15,221 nucleotides of DNA from Dehalococcoidia bacterium UBA3254 (lineage in GTDB: Bacteria > Chloroflexota > Dehalococcoidia > Dehalococcoidales > UBA3254), in NCBI GenBank assembly GCA_002362735.1, contig DEUU01000358.1, positions 10,524 to 25,744 of the forward strand, read 5' to 3'. Below are positions 1-7,440 of this stretch, piece by piece (positions within the stretch are counted from its first letter, which is position 1; every line of letters starts with the position of its first letter). The notes beneath the pieces are model-generated. The model was given only the letters and a program-made list of their open reading frames with translations. It was not told the origin of the DNA and did no database searches. Made by a program: the position numbers and the translations under genes.

Positions 1-62
1 GCTGCTGAGATCAGCAGGAGTACTCCAGCTATCGTGGGCATTGCCGTCTTTTCACTATTCAT
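1..62 (-). CDS. Partial small membrane protein (N-terminus only)
   Basis: An ATG at 62 on the minus strand opens a frame that runs off the left edge of the window: 20 codons reading MNSEKTAMPTIAGVLLLISA. The short polar start followed by a run of hydrophobic residues (about residues 9 to 20) looks like a first transmembrane helix, as in small multi-helix membrane proteins with unknown roles. A TATAAT preceded by TGC (extended -10) lies just upstream. The ribosome binding site is weak (GAGATTGG, 5 bases before the codon preceding ATG). No stop codon is visible, so length and function cannot be given. Being real is likely but not certain. Confidence 0.45.
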   Translation of the reverse strand, partial: MNSEKTAMPTIAGVLLLISA

Positions 63-77
63 ATGCTTACCAATCTC

Positions 78-86
78 ATTATAGCA
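78..86 (-). promoter_or_regulatory. Extended -10 promoter of the partial gene
   Basis: On the minus strand TGCTATAAT is a TGn extended -10 with a perfect TATAAT. No convincing -35 is present at 17-18 bases; that position is occupied by the degenerate tRNA 3'-end copy. Transcription would start about 9 bases before the ATG at 62, giving a very short leader. Confidence 0.4.
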
Positions 87-90
87 AAAA

Positions 91-120
91 TGCCACCAGT
101 AGATTTGGACCACTTATTGG
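91..120 (-). repeat. Degenerate tRNA 3'-end copy (candidate outer attachment site)
   Basis: The plus strand shares GATTTGGACCACT (13 of 13) with the T-arm of the tRNA gene at 11839-11910. The flanking acceptor part matches with three substitutions and one missing base (about 21 of 25 overall). This is the most diverged copy. The bases after it (TATTGG, then ATGACC) resemble those after the copy at 9346, which argues against chance. It could be the far end of the island; the match is short enough that coincidence is not excluded. Confidence 0.45.
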
Positions 121-325
121 GGACATGACCATCGCTGGATATTATCTTTAAAGCATTATATATTCGTCATTATTCCGGCAGCATAATTTAACATCCATTA
201 GTACCTGTTAACACCTGTCCATTTAGCCAGGAAAAAAACTCTACAAAAGACGGAAGCAAAACATGAATACCTGGAATTAAGATTAGAGTAGAAAGAATAG
301 ACCTTAAATTCCTGGAGGTATGCAA

Positions 326-496
326 ATGAAAGTTAACTGGTTCTGGGGACTCATTGGACTTTTAGGCATCCTGGGACTTATCCTGAATGAACCATTGTAT
401 TATATATTCTTTGTATTTTTCTTGTTTTTCCTGGAGCCTGTAATAAGAACTCAGAAGAGACAGAAGACAGAGTCAAATAAAAGTAATACTAAATAA
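326..496 (+). CDS. Small membrane protein, 56 residues
   Basis: MKVNWFWGLIGLLGILGLIL begins a 56-residue protein with two closely spaced hydrophobic segments (about residues 4-20 and 25-40, the second very rich in Phe and Leu) and a basic, polar tail (RTQKRQKTES). GGAGG at 314-318 lies 7 bases before this ATG; the earlier in-frame ATG at 320 is only 1 base from it, so 326 is chosen. The arrangement recalls small DUF3796-like membrane proteins, but I cannot assign the family firmly. A short hairpin followed by T residues at 558-574 may end its transcript. Function unknown; an integral membrane location is well supported. Confidence 0.7.
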   Translation: MKVNWFWGLIGLLGILGLILNEPLYYIFFVFFLFFLEPVIRTQKRQKTESNKSNTK

Positions 497-557
497 AAAC
501 GACAGTAAGGAGAATTAGACGGCTGGCCCGAAACCTTATGAAAAAATCTTAAAGGCG

Positions 558-574
558 GAGGTTTGCCTCTTTTT
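558..574 (+). terminator. Candidate terminator after the small membrane protein
   Basis: GAGG-TTTG-CCTC is followed directly by TTTTT. The stem is only four pairs, so it is weak, but position and T-run fit the end of the gene stopping at 496. Between 497 and 789 nothing else convincing is seen. Confidence 0.35.
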
Positions 575-742
575 CTCTCCATATGTTTAGGTGCCAATCG
601 CCCGGTACTTTTTTGTTATTTTTCAGCAGGTCAAGAGCGTCCGATCAGTAAATATCGGGATGCCTTTTCATGTCACTTTTCTTCTAAAAGCTTAGATCAA
701 GTAATAGTAAAATGGATGCATACGAAAGATCTTGTGCCCGTT

Positions 743-779
743 ATTAATTATTGTTCATCTTAAACAAATAATAATTAAT
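743..779. repeat. AT-rich inverted repeat at the lipoprotein 3' end
   Basis: ATTAATTATT (743-752) pairs exactly with AATAATTAAT (770-779), and TTGTT with AACAA inside. It lies just downstream of the minus-strand lipoprotein stop at 790 and could stabilise or end that transcript, though the GC-poor stem is not a classical terminator. Confidence 0.4.
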
Positions 780-789
780 CCATGATCAT

Positions 790-1479
790 CTAATTCTTTT
801 CTTTGAAGCTGTTAATAATTGTATCTAGAGTAGATTTATTGGTACTTTCAGAAGCGGTGAGGGTATAACCGCAAACATCATAGTAGTAATCTTTGCTTTC
901 CAATATGTTAACAAAATATACGGTATCGGTGCCGTTGGATTTTCTGGTCCCTGTTAGGCGGATTGTCAACCCCTTGCAGCCTCCTATCGTCACGTCAGAG
1001 GGTTGCCCCCATACGGGATTTGTAACTGCAGTAGAAAAAGCTGATTTGGCTTGGTTAAGATAATCATTTATCGTGGAGTTCGCTTTAACACTGGCTTTGG
1101 TTTTTTCAGTAATGATCAAGTATTCTTTATTGGTATCATCTGCAATTCCAATAATCGATCCTGGATATAATTGAGAGGCATTAGTATTCCATCCGGAGGG
1201 TACAAAAATCGTCACGTTTGCATCACTGCTTTTTACCAGGACAAACCCTGATGGTGGGGTTGGATCGGGTGTATTATTAACCGCTAAAGGTTGGTTTGAA
1301 GTTGGAGGTGAGGTTAGATTTGATGTTTTATTAGTAGCTGGAGGTTGGCTTGAAACGGATGGTTGAGTCGTAGCATTTGGTTTAACCGAAGTAGTTGATT
1401 TACTTGAGCTGCACCCGGCAAATGCAAGTAAGATTACAAGAATTATTATTCCCCAAAGAATACTCGATTTTAATTTCAT
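790..1479 (-). CDS. Lipoprotein with Thr/Ser/Pro-rich linker and a PsbP/LpqN-like domain
   Basis: The N-terminus KLKSSILWGIIILVILLAFA followed by GC is a signal peptide ending in a lipobox-like site, so the Cys (residue 23 from this start) should be lipidated and the protein anchored outside the membrane. A linker of about 50 residues rich in Ser, Thr, Pro and Asn follows. The C-terminal ~150 residues begin with GFVLVKSSDANVTIFVPSGW and include a strand-rich pattern (GCKGLTIRLTGT, YFVNILES, then a final helix TLDTIINSFKEKN) that recalls Mog1/PsbP-fold lipoproteins such as LpqN; that fold is my inference. Two ATGs are adjacent. The one at 1479 is 6 bases from GAGG, the one at 1482 only 3, so 1479 is preferred. 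Role unknown, probably binding or stress-related at the cell surface. Confidence 0.8.
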   Translation of the reverse strand: MKLKSSILWGIIILVILLAFAGCSSSKSTTSVKPNATTQPSVSSQPPATNKTSNLTSPPTSNQPLAVNNTPDPTPPSGFVLVKSSDANVTIFVPSGWNTNASQLYPGSIIGIADDTNKEYLIITEKTKASVKANSTINDYLNQAKSAFSTAVTNPVWGQPSDVTIGGCKGLTIRLTGTRKSNGTDTVYFVNILESKDYYYDVCGYTLTASESTNKSTLDTIINSFKEKN

Positions 1480-1511
1480 CATTAACCTCTTTTCTGGCTT
1501 TACTTTGCTTA

Positions 1512-1540
1512 ATCATATCTTATGTATATCTGGTTTACAA
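1512..1540 (-). promoter_or_regulatory. Sigma70-type promoter of the lipoprotein gene
   Basis: On the minus strand TTGTAA (1540-1535) and TATGAT (1517-1512) are separated by 17 bases, with the gene start 33 bases downstream. Confidence 0.6.
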
Positions 1541-1662
1541 TTATGTAAATGTTGAAAGATTTATCAAGATATTCCCAATCTATATCAAAAAATTTCTGGC
1601 TAATATCGATATTGTATAACGCATATGGAATCACTATAATAAGCACAACTAAAAGGTTGGGT

Positions 1663-1692
1663 TTGTAAACATATTTTGATAAAAACTATAAA
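1663..1692 (+). promoter_or_regulatory. Sigma70-type promoter of the 70-residue membrane protein
   Basis: TTGTAA and TATAAA are separated by 18 bases; the ATG at 1722 lies 29 bases after the -10. Confidence 0.5.
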
Positions 1693-1721
1693 AAATGCAT
1701 TAGAATTAGGAGAGTTCTGAG

Positions 1722-1934
1722 ATGAGTGAAAATGGAAAGACCACGGGTAGCCGCAATACACATGCCGTAATTCTCAGTCTGATAGGAATTATCCTTTTAA
1801 TCGCTGGAATAGCCATAGTTTCTATTCACGGTAACCCGCTGAGAGGATCAGGTTTAGGTACTGCCGCCATTGTTTTAGGTATCGTGATGCTCATCATTGC
1901 GGTAATAAGGTTTTATTATAAACGTGCAAGATAA
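1722..1934 (+). CDS. Two-helix membrane protein, 70 residues
   Basis: A polar N-terminus (MSENGKTTGSRNTH) is followed by two hydrophobic helices, about residues 15-34 and 45-63, separated by a short Gly-rich loop (HGNPLRGSGLG), and a basic end (RFYYKRAR). The basic C-terminus and the two helices suggest a hairpin with both ends in the cytoplasm. AGGAG lies about 9 bases before the ATG and a promoter precedes it, so the gene looks real. I do not recognise a named family; similar small proteins are common in Dehalococcoidia and related lineages. It is divergent from the lipoprotein gene, with both promoters in the 239 bases between them. Confidence 0.65.
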   Translation: MSENGKTTGSRNTHAVILSLIGIILLIAGIAIVSIHGNPLRGSGLGTAAIVLGIVMLIIAVIRFYYKRAR

Positions 1935-2060
1935 ATCCTCCTTCTAAAATCGTTCGCATCTCTCATCTCATACTTCGGGCAACCCAGCAGAGTATCTTTT
2001 CTCAAAAGCCACCGGCGATTAGAATATCAGTCCTGGCTGCAGGTGTAGCCGGCTTCAGCA

Positions 2061-2115
2061 AATACGATTACGACATTCCAATACGATTTACAAAAGCTGA
2101 TTAGTATGCTATGAT
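2061..2115 (+). promoter_or_regulatory. Promoter with a direct repeat over the -35
   Basis: TTTACA (2087-2092) and TATGAT (2110-2115) are 17 bases apart. AATACGATT occurs twice, at 2061-2069 and 2080-2088, 19 bases apart, the second touching the -35. Such a spaced pair could be an operator; this part is inference. The rest of 1935-2160 shows nothing recognisable. Confidence 0.5.
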
Positions 2116-2164
2116 CTGTTTATTAGGGAATCGAAAGCTAATTTTACGGCGGAAGGAGGGCTAA

Positions 2165-2431
2165 GTGAGCACCGTATTTTCTGGAGATGAGCTTGATTTG
2201 ATCGAGATGTTATTAACTGAGGCAGAAAGTGAAATCAAGATTGAAATCCTTCACTGTAGAAACTCGAATTATAAAGAGTTATTAAGAGAAAGACAAAGAG
2301 AAATCAACAATATTTTTGAAAAATTAAAAAATACTGTTGCATCAACAACGCTATTCCAAACTGGCAAAAATCTGGCCGTTAAGGACATTGAAGGATTATT
2401 TGATGAAGCGGAATTTATGGTCGAAGCTTAA
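2165..2431 (+). CDS. Small helical cytoplasmic protein, 88 residues
   Basis: The start is a GTG at 2165 preceded by a strong AAGGAGGG 6 bases away, which decides the start. The protein is soluble, charged and almost all helix by composition: GDELDLIEMLLTEAESEIKI, then a region with ILHCRNSNYKELLRERQREI typical of short two-helix proteins in which a conserved His-Cys/Arg segment links the helices. There is no signal peptide, membrane segment or obvious DNA-binding motif. Similar short proteins of unknown function are widespread in bacteria; I do not recognise a Pfam name. Its own promoter lies 50 bases upstream. It converges with the large protease gene on the other strand, whose stop is 111 bases away. 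Confidence 0.7.
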   Translation: MSTVFSGDELDLIEMLLTEAESEIKIEILHCRNSNYKELLRERQREINNIFEKLKNTVASTTLFQTGKNLAVKDIEGLFDEAEFMVEA

Positions 2432-2542
2432 ATGCTGAGAGAAATACCAGCGATCAACTTCAATAATAAAATGAATTTGATCACGAGACTGAAAATTGAT
2501 TCTACGATATACGATCTGTGACGGCTCAAGGTCAATCCCCCG

Positions 2543-5500
2543 TTACCGTGGTGAGCGCTTTCGGCTCACAGCAAGAAATGAAATTGAAATAACAGATATA
2601 ACGAAAATCGCGAGGCAAATCGGGAGTAAGCCCGCTAAATTTATCGCCCTGGCTTCAGGAGCGCATTGAGTCTTTTCAGGGAGTGGAACTTGCTCCGAAT
2701 TACTATCGATAATCGGAGCGGCGGTCTCCAAAACCGAAGTTTCGACAAAGGGGACTGACGAATCCGATGGTGCTGTAACCACCTCCTTAGGTGAAGCTTC
2801 CACTGGTTCAGGATTAGTGTCAGTCGTTCTAATATCATCCGGAGTCGGCATCGGAGTTTCTTCAACCATCGCCTGTCTTCCTATCAGAGCATATTCGCTA
2901 AAATGACTCACTTTAGTTGAAACAGTGTGGCTGGCGTTGTCAATCGTGCTGTCCACGGCCATCCATTGGGATCCTTCCCAATATGCAATGTGGAGCGAAT
3001 CAACCTGAGTCTCTGAAGGTAGTATTTCCGCGTCATAGCTTAGCGTCAATATTATGGCTGGATTAAATCTGGCCCCGCTCGGGCCAAACTCATAGGCTTT
3101 CACAATTACTTCTCGGGATGGTGCCGGCTGAGCTATGGAATTCAATTCAGCAACTGAAAGTGCGCCTAAGGCGTCGCCTTTGGCATCGTATAGCTGAGTG
3201 TTCTTAGCAATATCCAGGTTGGCACCGCTGTCTCCAAATTTCAATAGAGCTCTCGCTTGAACGGTTCCCGAATTATCTACTTTTAACCCTGAAGATGAAC
3301 TAAAGCCACTGGTAGTCACAGGTTTAATCACCGGTATGGGCGGAGCTCCTCCACCACCCCCTCCCCCTCCACTTCCCCCGCCTGAAGAAGGAGGAACATA
3401 AACCGCAAAGGTAGCGTTGATGGTCTTTTCACTATTCATGTTGATAGTGATGGTGTTGCTGGTCCCGGTTGTGTCACCGCTCCACCCGCTGAAAGTCCAC
3501 CCGGCCGCCGGTGCGGCTGTAATTTGTACTGAAGTTCCTGAATCATAAGATGCCTGGGCAGGATTCCTGGTCACGCTTCCCTGACCGACAACGTTGATAT
3601 TTAATGTGTATTGAGGGGGATTTTGAGTAAATGTCGCGGTCAAAGTTTTATTTGAGTTCATAGTAACGGAAGCAGTGTTGGTACTTCCTGTAATATCACC
3701 GCTCCAACCGGTGAACATCCATCCTGATTCAGGGAAAGCGGTCAACTGAACTGTATAACCGGAGTTGTAGTTTGTCAGGTCCGGATTTTTGGTTACGCTG
3801 CCTTCCCCTGAGATAGTAATACTCATAGTGTACTGGTTTTGAATAAACGTGGCAGTTATCGATTTATCCGTGGTCACAGTCACGTTTTTCGGATTGGTGG
3901 AACCGGTAGCTGCCCCCGACCATCCACTGAAGCTCCAACCGGTAGCCGGAATTGCGGTCAACTGGACCACATCGTTTAAATAATAAGGTCCGGGATTATT
4001 ACGGTTGACCGAACCGGAACCGGAGATATTTACCGTCAAGGCATAGGTACTCTGAATAAATGTGGCCGTTATTGTCTTGTTGTCATTCATGGCAACCGTG
4101 AGAGGATTTGTGGAACCGGTAGCGTCACCGCTCCACCCGCTGAAAGTCCACCCGGCTGCCGGCGTGGCTGTAATTTGTATTGAAGTTCCTGGGGTATAAG
4201 ACTCCTGATCGGGATTTTTGGTCACGCTCCCTTGACCGACAACACTGACGTTTAATCCATACAAATTGTCATTTTCGCCAAAGATAGCCGTCACTGTCCT
4301 GTTTCCATTCATAGTAATGCTCATTGGGTTAGTTGAGCCTGTTAAATCGCCTGACCAATTGTTGAAGCTCCATCCGGTTGTCCCGGTAGCAGTTAATGTC
4401 ACCGTTGTTCCTGAATTATAGGTTGATTGGTCCGGGTTTCTTGAGACCGCGCCGCTGCCTGTCGTTGCAATGTTCAGGGCATAATTAACGGTGATGCCAC
4501 TCTGAGTTCCGGTGGTACTGCCGGTTAAAGTATCAGTAGCAGATATTGACTGGTTTCCAGCGGTTTTAAGGGTAGCACTGAAACTATGAGTCCCATTATC
4601 GGTAATACCGAAGGTATAGTCAGCCGGGAGGATCGCCTGGCTGTCACTGCTGCTGAAGTGGACGGTTCCGGCGTAGTCAACGATGGTATTGTCAATAGCA
4701 TCCTGAGCCGTAACTGTAAAATTATGTGAATCACCGGACACTGCAGGCGATGTATAGCCAGTAACAGCGAGTTTGACAGGATTGATAGCGTTGATCACAA
4801 CGTTATCGAAACTCGTAGCCCCCGAATTGTCCGTCACCGTCAGGGTAGCGGTAAATTGTCCGTGGGTATTATAGGTGTGGCTTACCGTTGCACCTGAGCC
4901 ATTGGAACTATCACCAAAAGCCCAGGCATAAGAAGTAATCGTCCCATCCGTGTCGGTTGAGGAACTCCCGTCGAAGTTGACCACCAGAGGTACATTGCCA
5001 CCGGTTGGAGAAGCCGTAATTTCGGCCGAGGGAGGTTGATTCAAAGGGCTGTATGAGTAGTCCACCCAGGCATAAACCTGTGAGGCATCGGAACTTTTCG
5101 GCAAATCGTTGCAAGTGGCTACCAGGACATCTCCGTCAGGCGTTCCCTGGTAGAGGTCGAAGGATTTAATAGTGGCGCTGTCTCCAGAGGTTTTATCGGA
5201 GACTCCCACGAACCAGCGTTTTGGTCCAGAAACAGATTTGGCCAGGTCGCTAAAATCAAAATAAAAGGTACCGTCACAGGCAGAAGTTGTCCCATCAAAG
5301 GCATAATTCCCGCCTGAGTTATAGACGGCCTTTGAATTCCAGGTAGTTGCGGGCTTGGTCGCTCCAACCTCGCCGATTCCGAGAGAAATTGCCATTTGAC
5401 CGCGTTTCAAATGATTTAAAGTGACTTTAGCTTTCAAAGTGGGAGTGTAAGCCGGGCTGGCCGTTAATGTAAATATGTTTCCACTCCAGAATATTCCGCT

Positions 5501-6628
5501 GGATGCGCGGTCACTGGTAGGCCAGGTACCCGCGGGCGGGACCGTAGATGTTGCTCTCAGTGCATCATAGGTAACCCAGCGGTAGCCTTTGTTCCAATCA
5601 CCTGTTCCCCAGGAATTGGCAATTTTGAAAGCGCCCTTTTCGCCTGGATCTACCGTACCGTTTCCGTTCAGGTCGCACCAGAGAATATCGTTGTAACCGA
5701 CTATGGTCATGCCGTGGCCGCCCTGATTGGAACTTTTCATATAGCTGGCTATCTTCTGGTTGTTATAAGCGTCATCCCCGGTGGTAGAAGGATCATTTCC
5801 AACCACCTTTTGTACCCAGGAGGTAACGTACGTACCGATCACCATGACGTGGCCGTTGGCTAATTGAGTTTTAATGTCGCTAATAAGATCGTCTACGTTA
5901 GAATTAGATATCCGACCCCAGCTCGAGGGACGGGAATTAAGAGCCTGGTTCCATGCGGATGGATTCAAGCTCCAGGTCAGATAGTTTGTATCGTAGGGAA
6001 AATCAGCCCATGTAGCGGCGCCATTTTTCAATTCCAAAGCATAGGCCTCGGAAAACGATGAACCGTTATCGCCCCCGCCATTGATCATGTCATACGACCA
6101 TTTTGGAGAGAATATGGCGGAATTATTACCAAAACTGGCCGTCTGGCCGCGCGCCAGGTTGGTTTCATAAGTGAATTGATAGTAAGTGGTAGCCCAGCAG
6201 GCGCAGGAGCCGATGCTGCCCTGACTTCTGATCGGCGGGAAAGCTGGTGATGTGCTGTTATCAACGGAGGTTGGCAGTTCAATCTCTAACATTACGTTTT
6301 CTTGTATCTGATCAATCACGTAAAAAGAATTCGTAAACACCGCCTCTTCGCCCATGGAAGCAAGACTTTTATCTGACACCGTTATCTGTTTCAAGCCTCG
6401 AGATTGTCGTTCAGCGTTAATGCGTTGAAGGGCCAGGGAATTCAGCCTGATCTTCTGAACTACCGGGAAATTGTCATTAATCCATTCAATTTCCGACTGG
6501 GTTGGTTGATTCAGGCCGGTCGCTTGCGGGTCACCGTCATCGGCCAGGACAGAGATGCATGGAACTATTTGAATCAGCAGAGCCCCTACTAAAAATAGAG
6601 TTGAAGCATAACTGGCCACCCTGACCAT
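2543..6628 (-). CDS. Secreted multidomain papain-like cysteine protease with PKD and InlB-type repeats
   Basis: A 1361-residue secreted or surface protease. Residues 1-29 are a signal peptide. A C1-type catalytic domain spans about 125-385: Gln136 and Cys142 in SQGSIGSCACWA, His305 in GGHGM, Asn338 in ANSWG. Between His and Asn lies DLNGNGTVDPGE (319-330), an EF-hand-like calcium loop. A beta-rich region follows to about 528, then a PKD domain (about 533-615), an immunoglobulin-like domain (about 618-715), five InlB-B-type repeats of about 70 residues (716-1076), a Gly-rich linker (1083-1094), another beta domain (about 1100-1250), a Pro/Thr/Glu-rich stalk, and a C-terminal hydrophobic helix (1331-1353) followed by RKR. 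The tail suggests membrane anchoring with the catalytic domain outside. GAGGA lies 7 bases before the ATG. Likely role: degrading extracellular protein; substrate unknown. Confidence 0.9.
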   Translation of the reverse strand: MVRVASYASTLFLVGALLIQIVPCISVLADDGDPQATGLNQPTQSEIEWINDNFPVVQKIRLNSLALQRINAERQSRGLKQITVSDKSLASMGEEAVFTNSFYVIDQIQENVMLEIELPTSVDNSTSPAFPPIRSQGSIGSCACWATTYYQFTYETNLARGQTASFGNNSAIFSPKWSYDMINGGGDNGSSFSEAYALELKNGAATWADFPYDTNYLTWSLNPSAWNQALNSRPSSWGRISNSNVDDLISDIKTQLANGHVMVIGTYVTSWVQKVVGNDPSTTGDDAYNNQKIASYMKSSNQGGHGMTIVGYNDILWCDLNGNGTVDPGEKGAFKIANSWGTGDWNKGYRWVTYDALRATSTVPPAGTWPTSDRASSGIFWSGNIFTLTASPAYTPTLKAKVTLNHLKRGQMAISLGIGEVGATKPATTWNSKAVYNSGGNYAFDGTTSACDGTFYFDFSDLAKSVSGPKRWFVGVSDKTSGDSATIKSFDLYQGTPDGDVLVATCNDLPKSSDASQVYAWVDYSYSPLNQPPSAEITASPTGGNVPLVVNFDGSSSTDTDGTITSYAWAFGDSSNGSGATVSHTYNTHGQFTATLTVTDNSGATSFDNVVINAINPVKLAVTGYTSPAVSGDSHNFTVTAQDAIDNTIVDYAGTVHFSSSDSQAILPADYTFGITDNGTHSFSATLKTAGNQSISATDTLTGSTTGTQSGITVNYALNIATTGSGAVSRNPDQSTYNSGTTVTLTATGTTGWSFNNWSGDLTGSTNPMSITMNGNRTVTAIFGENDNLYGLNVSVVGQGSVTKNPDQESYTPGTSIQITATPAAGWTFSGWSGDATGSTNPLTVAMNDNKTITATFIQSTYALTVNISGSGSVNRNNPGPYYLNDVVQLTAIPATGWSFSGWSGAATGSTNPKNVTVTTDKSITATFIQNQYTMSITISGEGSVTKNPDLTNYNSGYTVQLTAFPESGWMFTGWSGDITGSTNTASVTMNSNKTLTATFTQNPPQYTLNINVVGQGSVTRNPAQASYDSGTSVQITAAPAAGWTFSGWSGDTTGTSNTITINMNSEKTINATFAVYVPPSSGGGSGGGGGGGGAPPIPVIKPVTTSGFSSSSGLKVDNSGTVQARALLKFGDSGANLDIAKNTQLYDAKGDALGALSVAELNSIAQPAPSREVIVKAYEFGPSGARFNPAIILTLSYDAEILPSETQVDSLHIAYWEGSQWMAVDSTIDNASHTVSTKVSHFSEYALIGRQAMVEETPMPTPDDIRTTDTNPEPVEASPKEVVTAPSDSSVPFVETSVLETAAPIIDSNSEQVPLPEKTQCAPEARAINLAGLLPICLAIFVISVISISFLAVSRKRSPR
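3401..4483 (-). repeat. Five tandem InlB-B-type repeats within the protease gene
   Basis: Repeat units start with Y-[AGT]-[LM]-x-[IV] and contain G-[SQE]-G-[AS]-V, GW-x-F-x-x-W-SG and a final [IT]-x-A-x-F. They lie at residues about 716-785, 790-858, 862-929, 933-1002 and 1007-1076. They match the divergent InlB B-repeat family, common in surface adhesins and stalks. At the DNA level units 2 and 5 share a 68-base stretch with 4 differences, far closer than the others. Confidence 0.8.
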
Positions 6629-6978
6629 GTTAGATTCCTCGCAATTTATATTTCAAAATCGACTTCCATCACCGGATGTGTTTCCGAAAAGCTAAATAAG
6701 CAGATTGGTTAAAAAGTTACGCAAAACAAAGCTAAAATATCAGTCTGGGAATCCAATAGCTTTTCTCTGTACAAATGATATTACTCTGTAAGTCGGCCTT
6801 AAACCATGGCTAGTTTGTACTTTCCGGAATACTTCTTTAGTACTCTCGCATCTCAGAACCAAACCGGAACCGAGTATTGGCATAATAACTACTATATTCC
6901 TTTAAATAAGCTCGTTAAGACCAAAAAGTACTCGCGGACCAGACATGACAGTATTACGGCAAGTTATTCTGCCGTTAA
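6629..6978. other. Intergenic stretch with no recognisable gene
   Basis: These 350 bases upstream of the large protease hold no protein-like frame that I trust and no clear promoter hexamers for the protease. A 63-codon plus-strand frame at 6806-6997 has no ribosome binding site and an unremarkable sequence, so it was not called. Confidence 0.5.
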
Positions 6979-7272
6979 TCAATCTAAAAATGGATAATTA
7001 GGATCAGAAGAAGGCTTTGTAAGGAGTTTGTCAGCAAAAGGATAGTTAAACGGTATAAAATGAGGTCGAGATTGGATGGTTAAAGAACCAAAATATATGC
7101 TCTCTCCAATATTATCAATTAAATTATCTAAATCGTAATCCGTCTGAAGACCCAGCCAAAATTTTGCTGTAGTACCGAAATATTTAGCTAATCTCAAGGT
7201 AGTTAATTGCCAACATAACCTGCGATTCCACACATAAAATTCCCTTCTTCGGTTACTAGCAATAACGTAACC
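6979..7272 (-). pseudogene. HigA-type antitoxin remnant
   Basis: The frame contains LRLAKYFGTTAKFWLGLQ followed by TDYDL, the hallmark C-terminal part of HigA/XRE antitoxins (family consensus LRLAryFGTspeFWLnLQ). Reading upstream in the same frame gives SNRRREFYVWNRRL, which lines up without gaps with the family's VPPRRINEIVxGKR segment but is badly eroded, and the frame meets a TGA at 7273-7275. The helix-turn-helix start is gone and the C-terminal tail after IGESI is unrelated. A GTG at 7233 could still start a truncated product, but there is no good binding site. Read as a decayed toxin-antitoxin antitoxin gene; its intact form would repress its own operon and bind HigB. Confidence 0.7.
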
Positions 7273-7377
7273 TCAAATTAACCTGAATTCATCATCCGCC
7301 AAAAACAACTGGCTAAAGCGTAACTTTATTAAAGGGCTACGATTAAACGCAAAAATGTCAGAATTGCAGATTTCCGG

Positions 7378-7440
7378 TCATATCTGATGGATGTATTTGT
7401 TTTTACTGCCCTCATTAACGAAACCGCGCTCTATACCTTC
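7378..7440 (-). pseudogene. Possible HigB toxin remnant
   Basis: A 20-codon minus-strand frame, EGIERGFVNEGSKNKYIHQI, ending in TGA, resembles the KGLexFFexGSKkGIqp start of HigB/RelE-type toxins. It lies just upstream of the HigA remnant, the normal higB-higA order. It overlaps the last four codons of the neighbouring gene in another frame and the rest of the toxin is not recognisable. Short match, so tentative. Confidence 0.25.

Noticed and set aside
563..763. 66-codon plus-strand frame
   Set aside because: TTG start inside a hairpin with T-run, odd composition and no recognisable motif; probably noncoding, though GGCGGAGG precedes it.
829..845. GTAGATTTATTGG as another tRNA-end copy
   Set aside because: Match is too short and lies inside the lipoprotein coding sequence.
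2543..2580. Inverted repeat GTGAGC/GCTCAC as a terminator for the large protease
   Set aside because: It lies within the last codons of the gene and has no T-run.
6806..6997. 63-codon plus-strand frame
   Set aside because: No ribosome binding site and no protein-like pattern; treated as chance.
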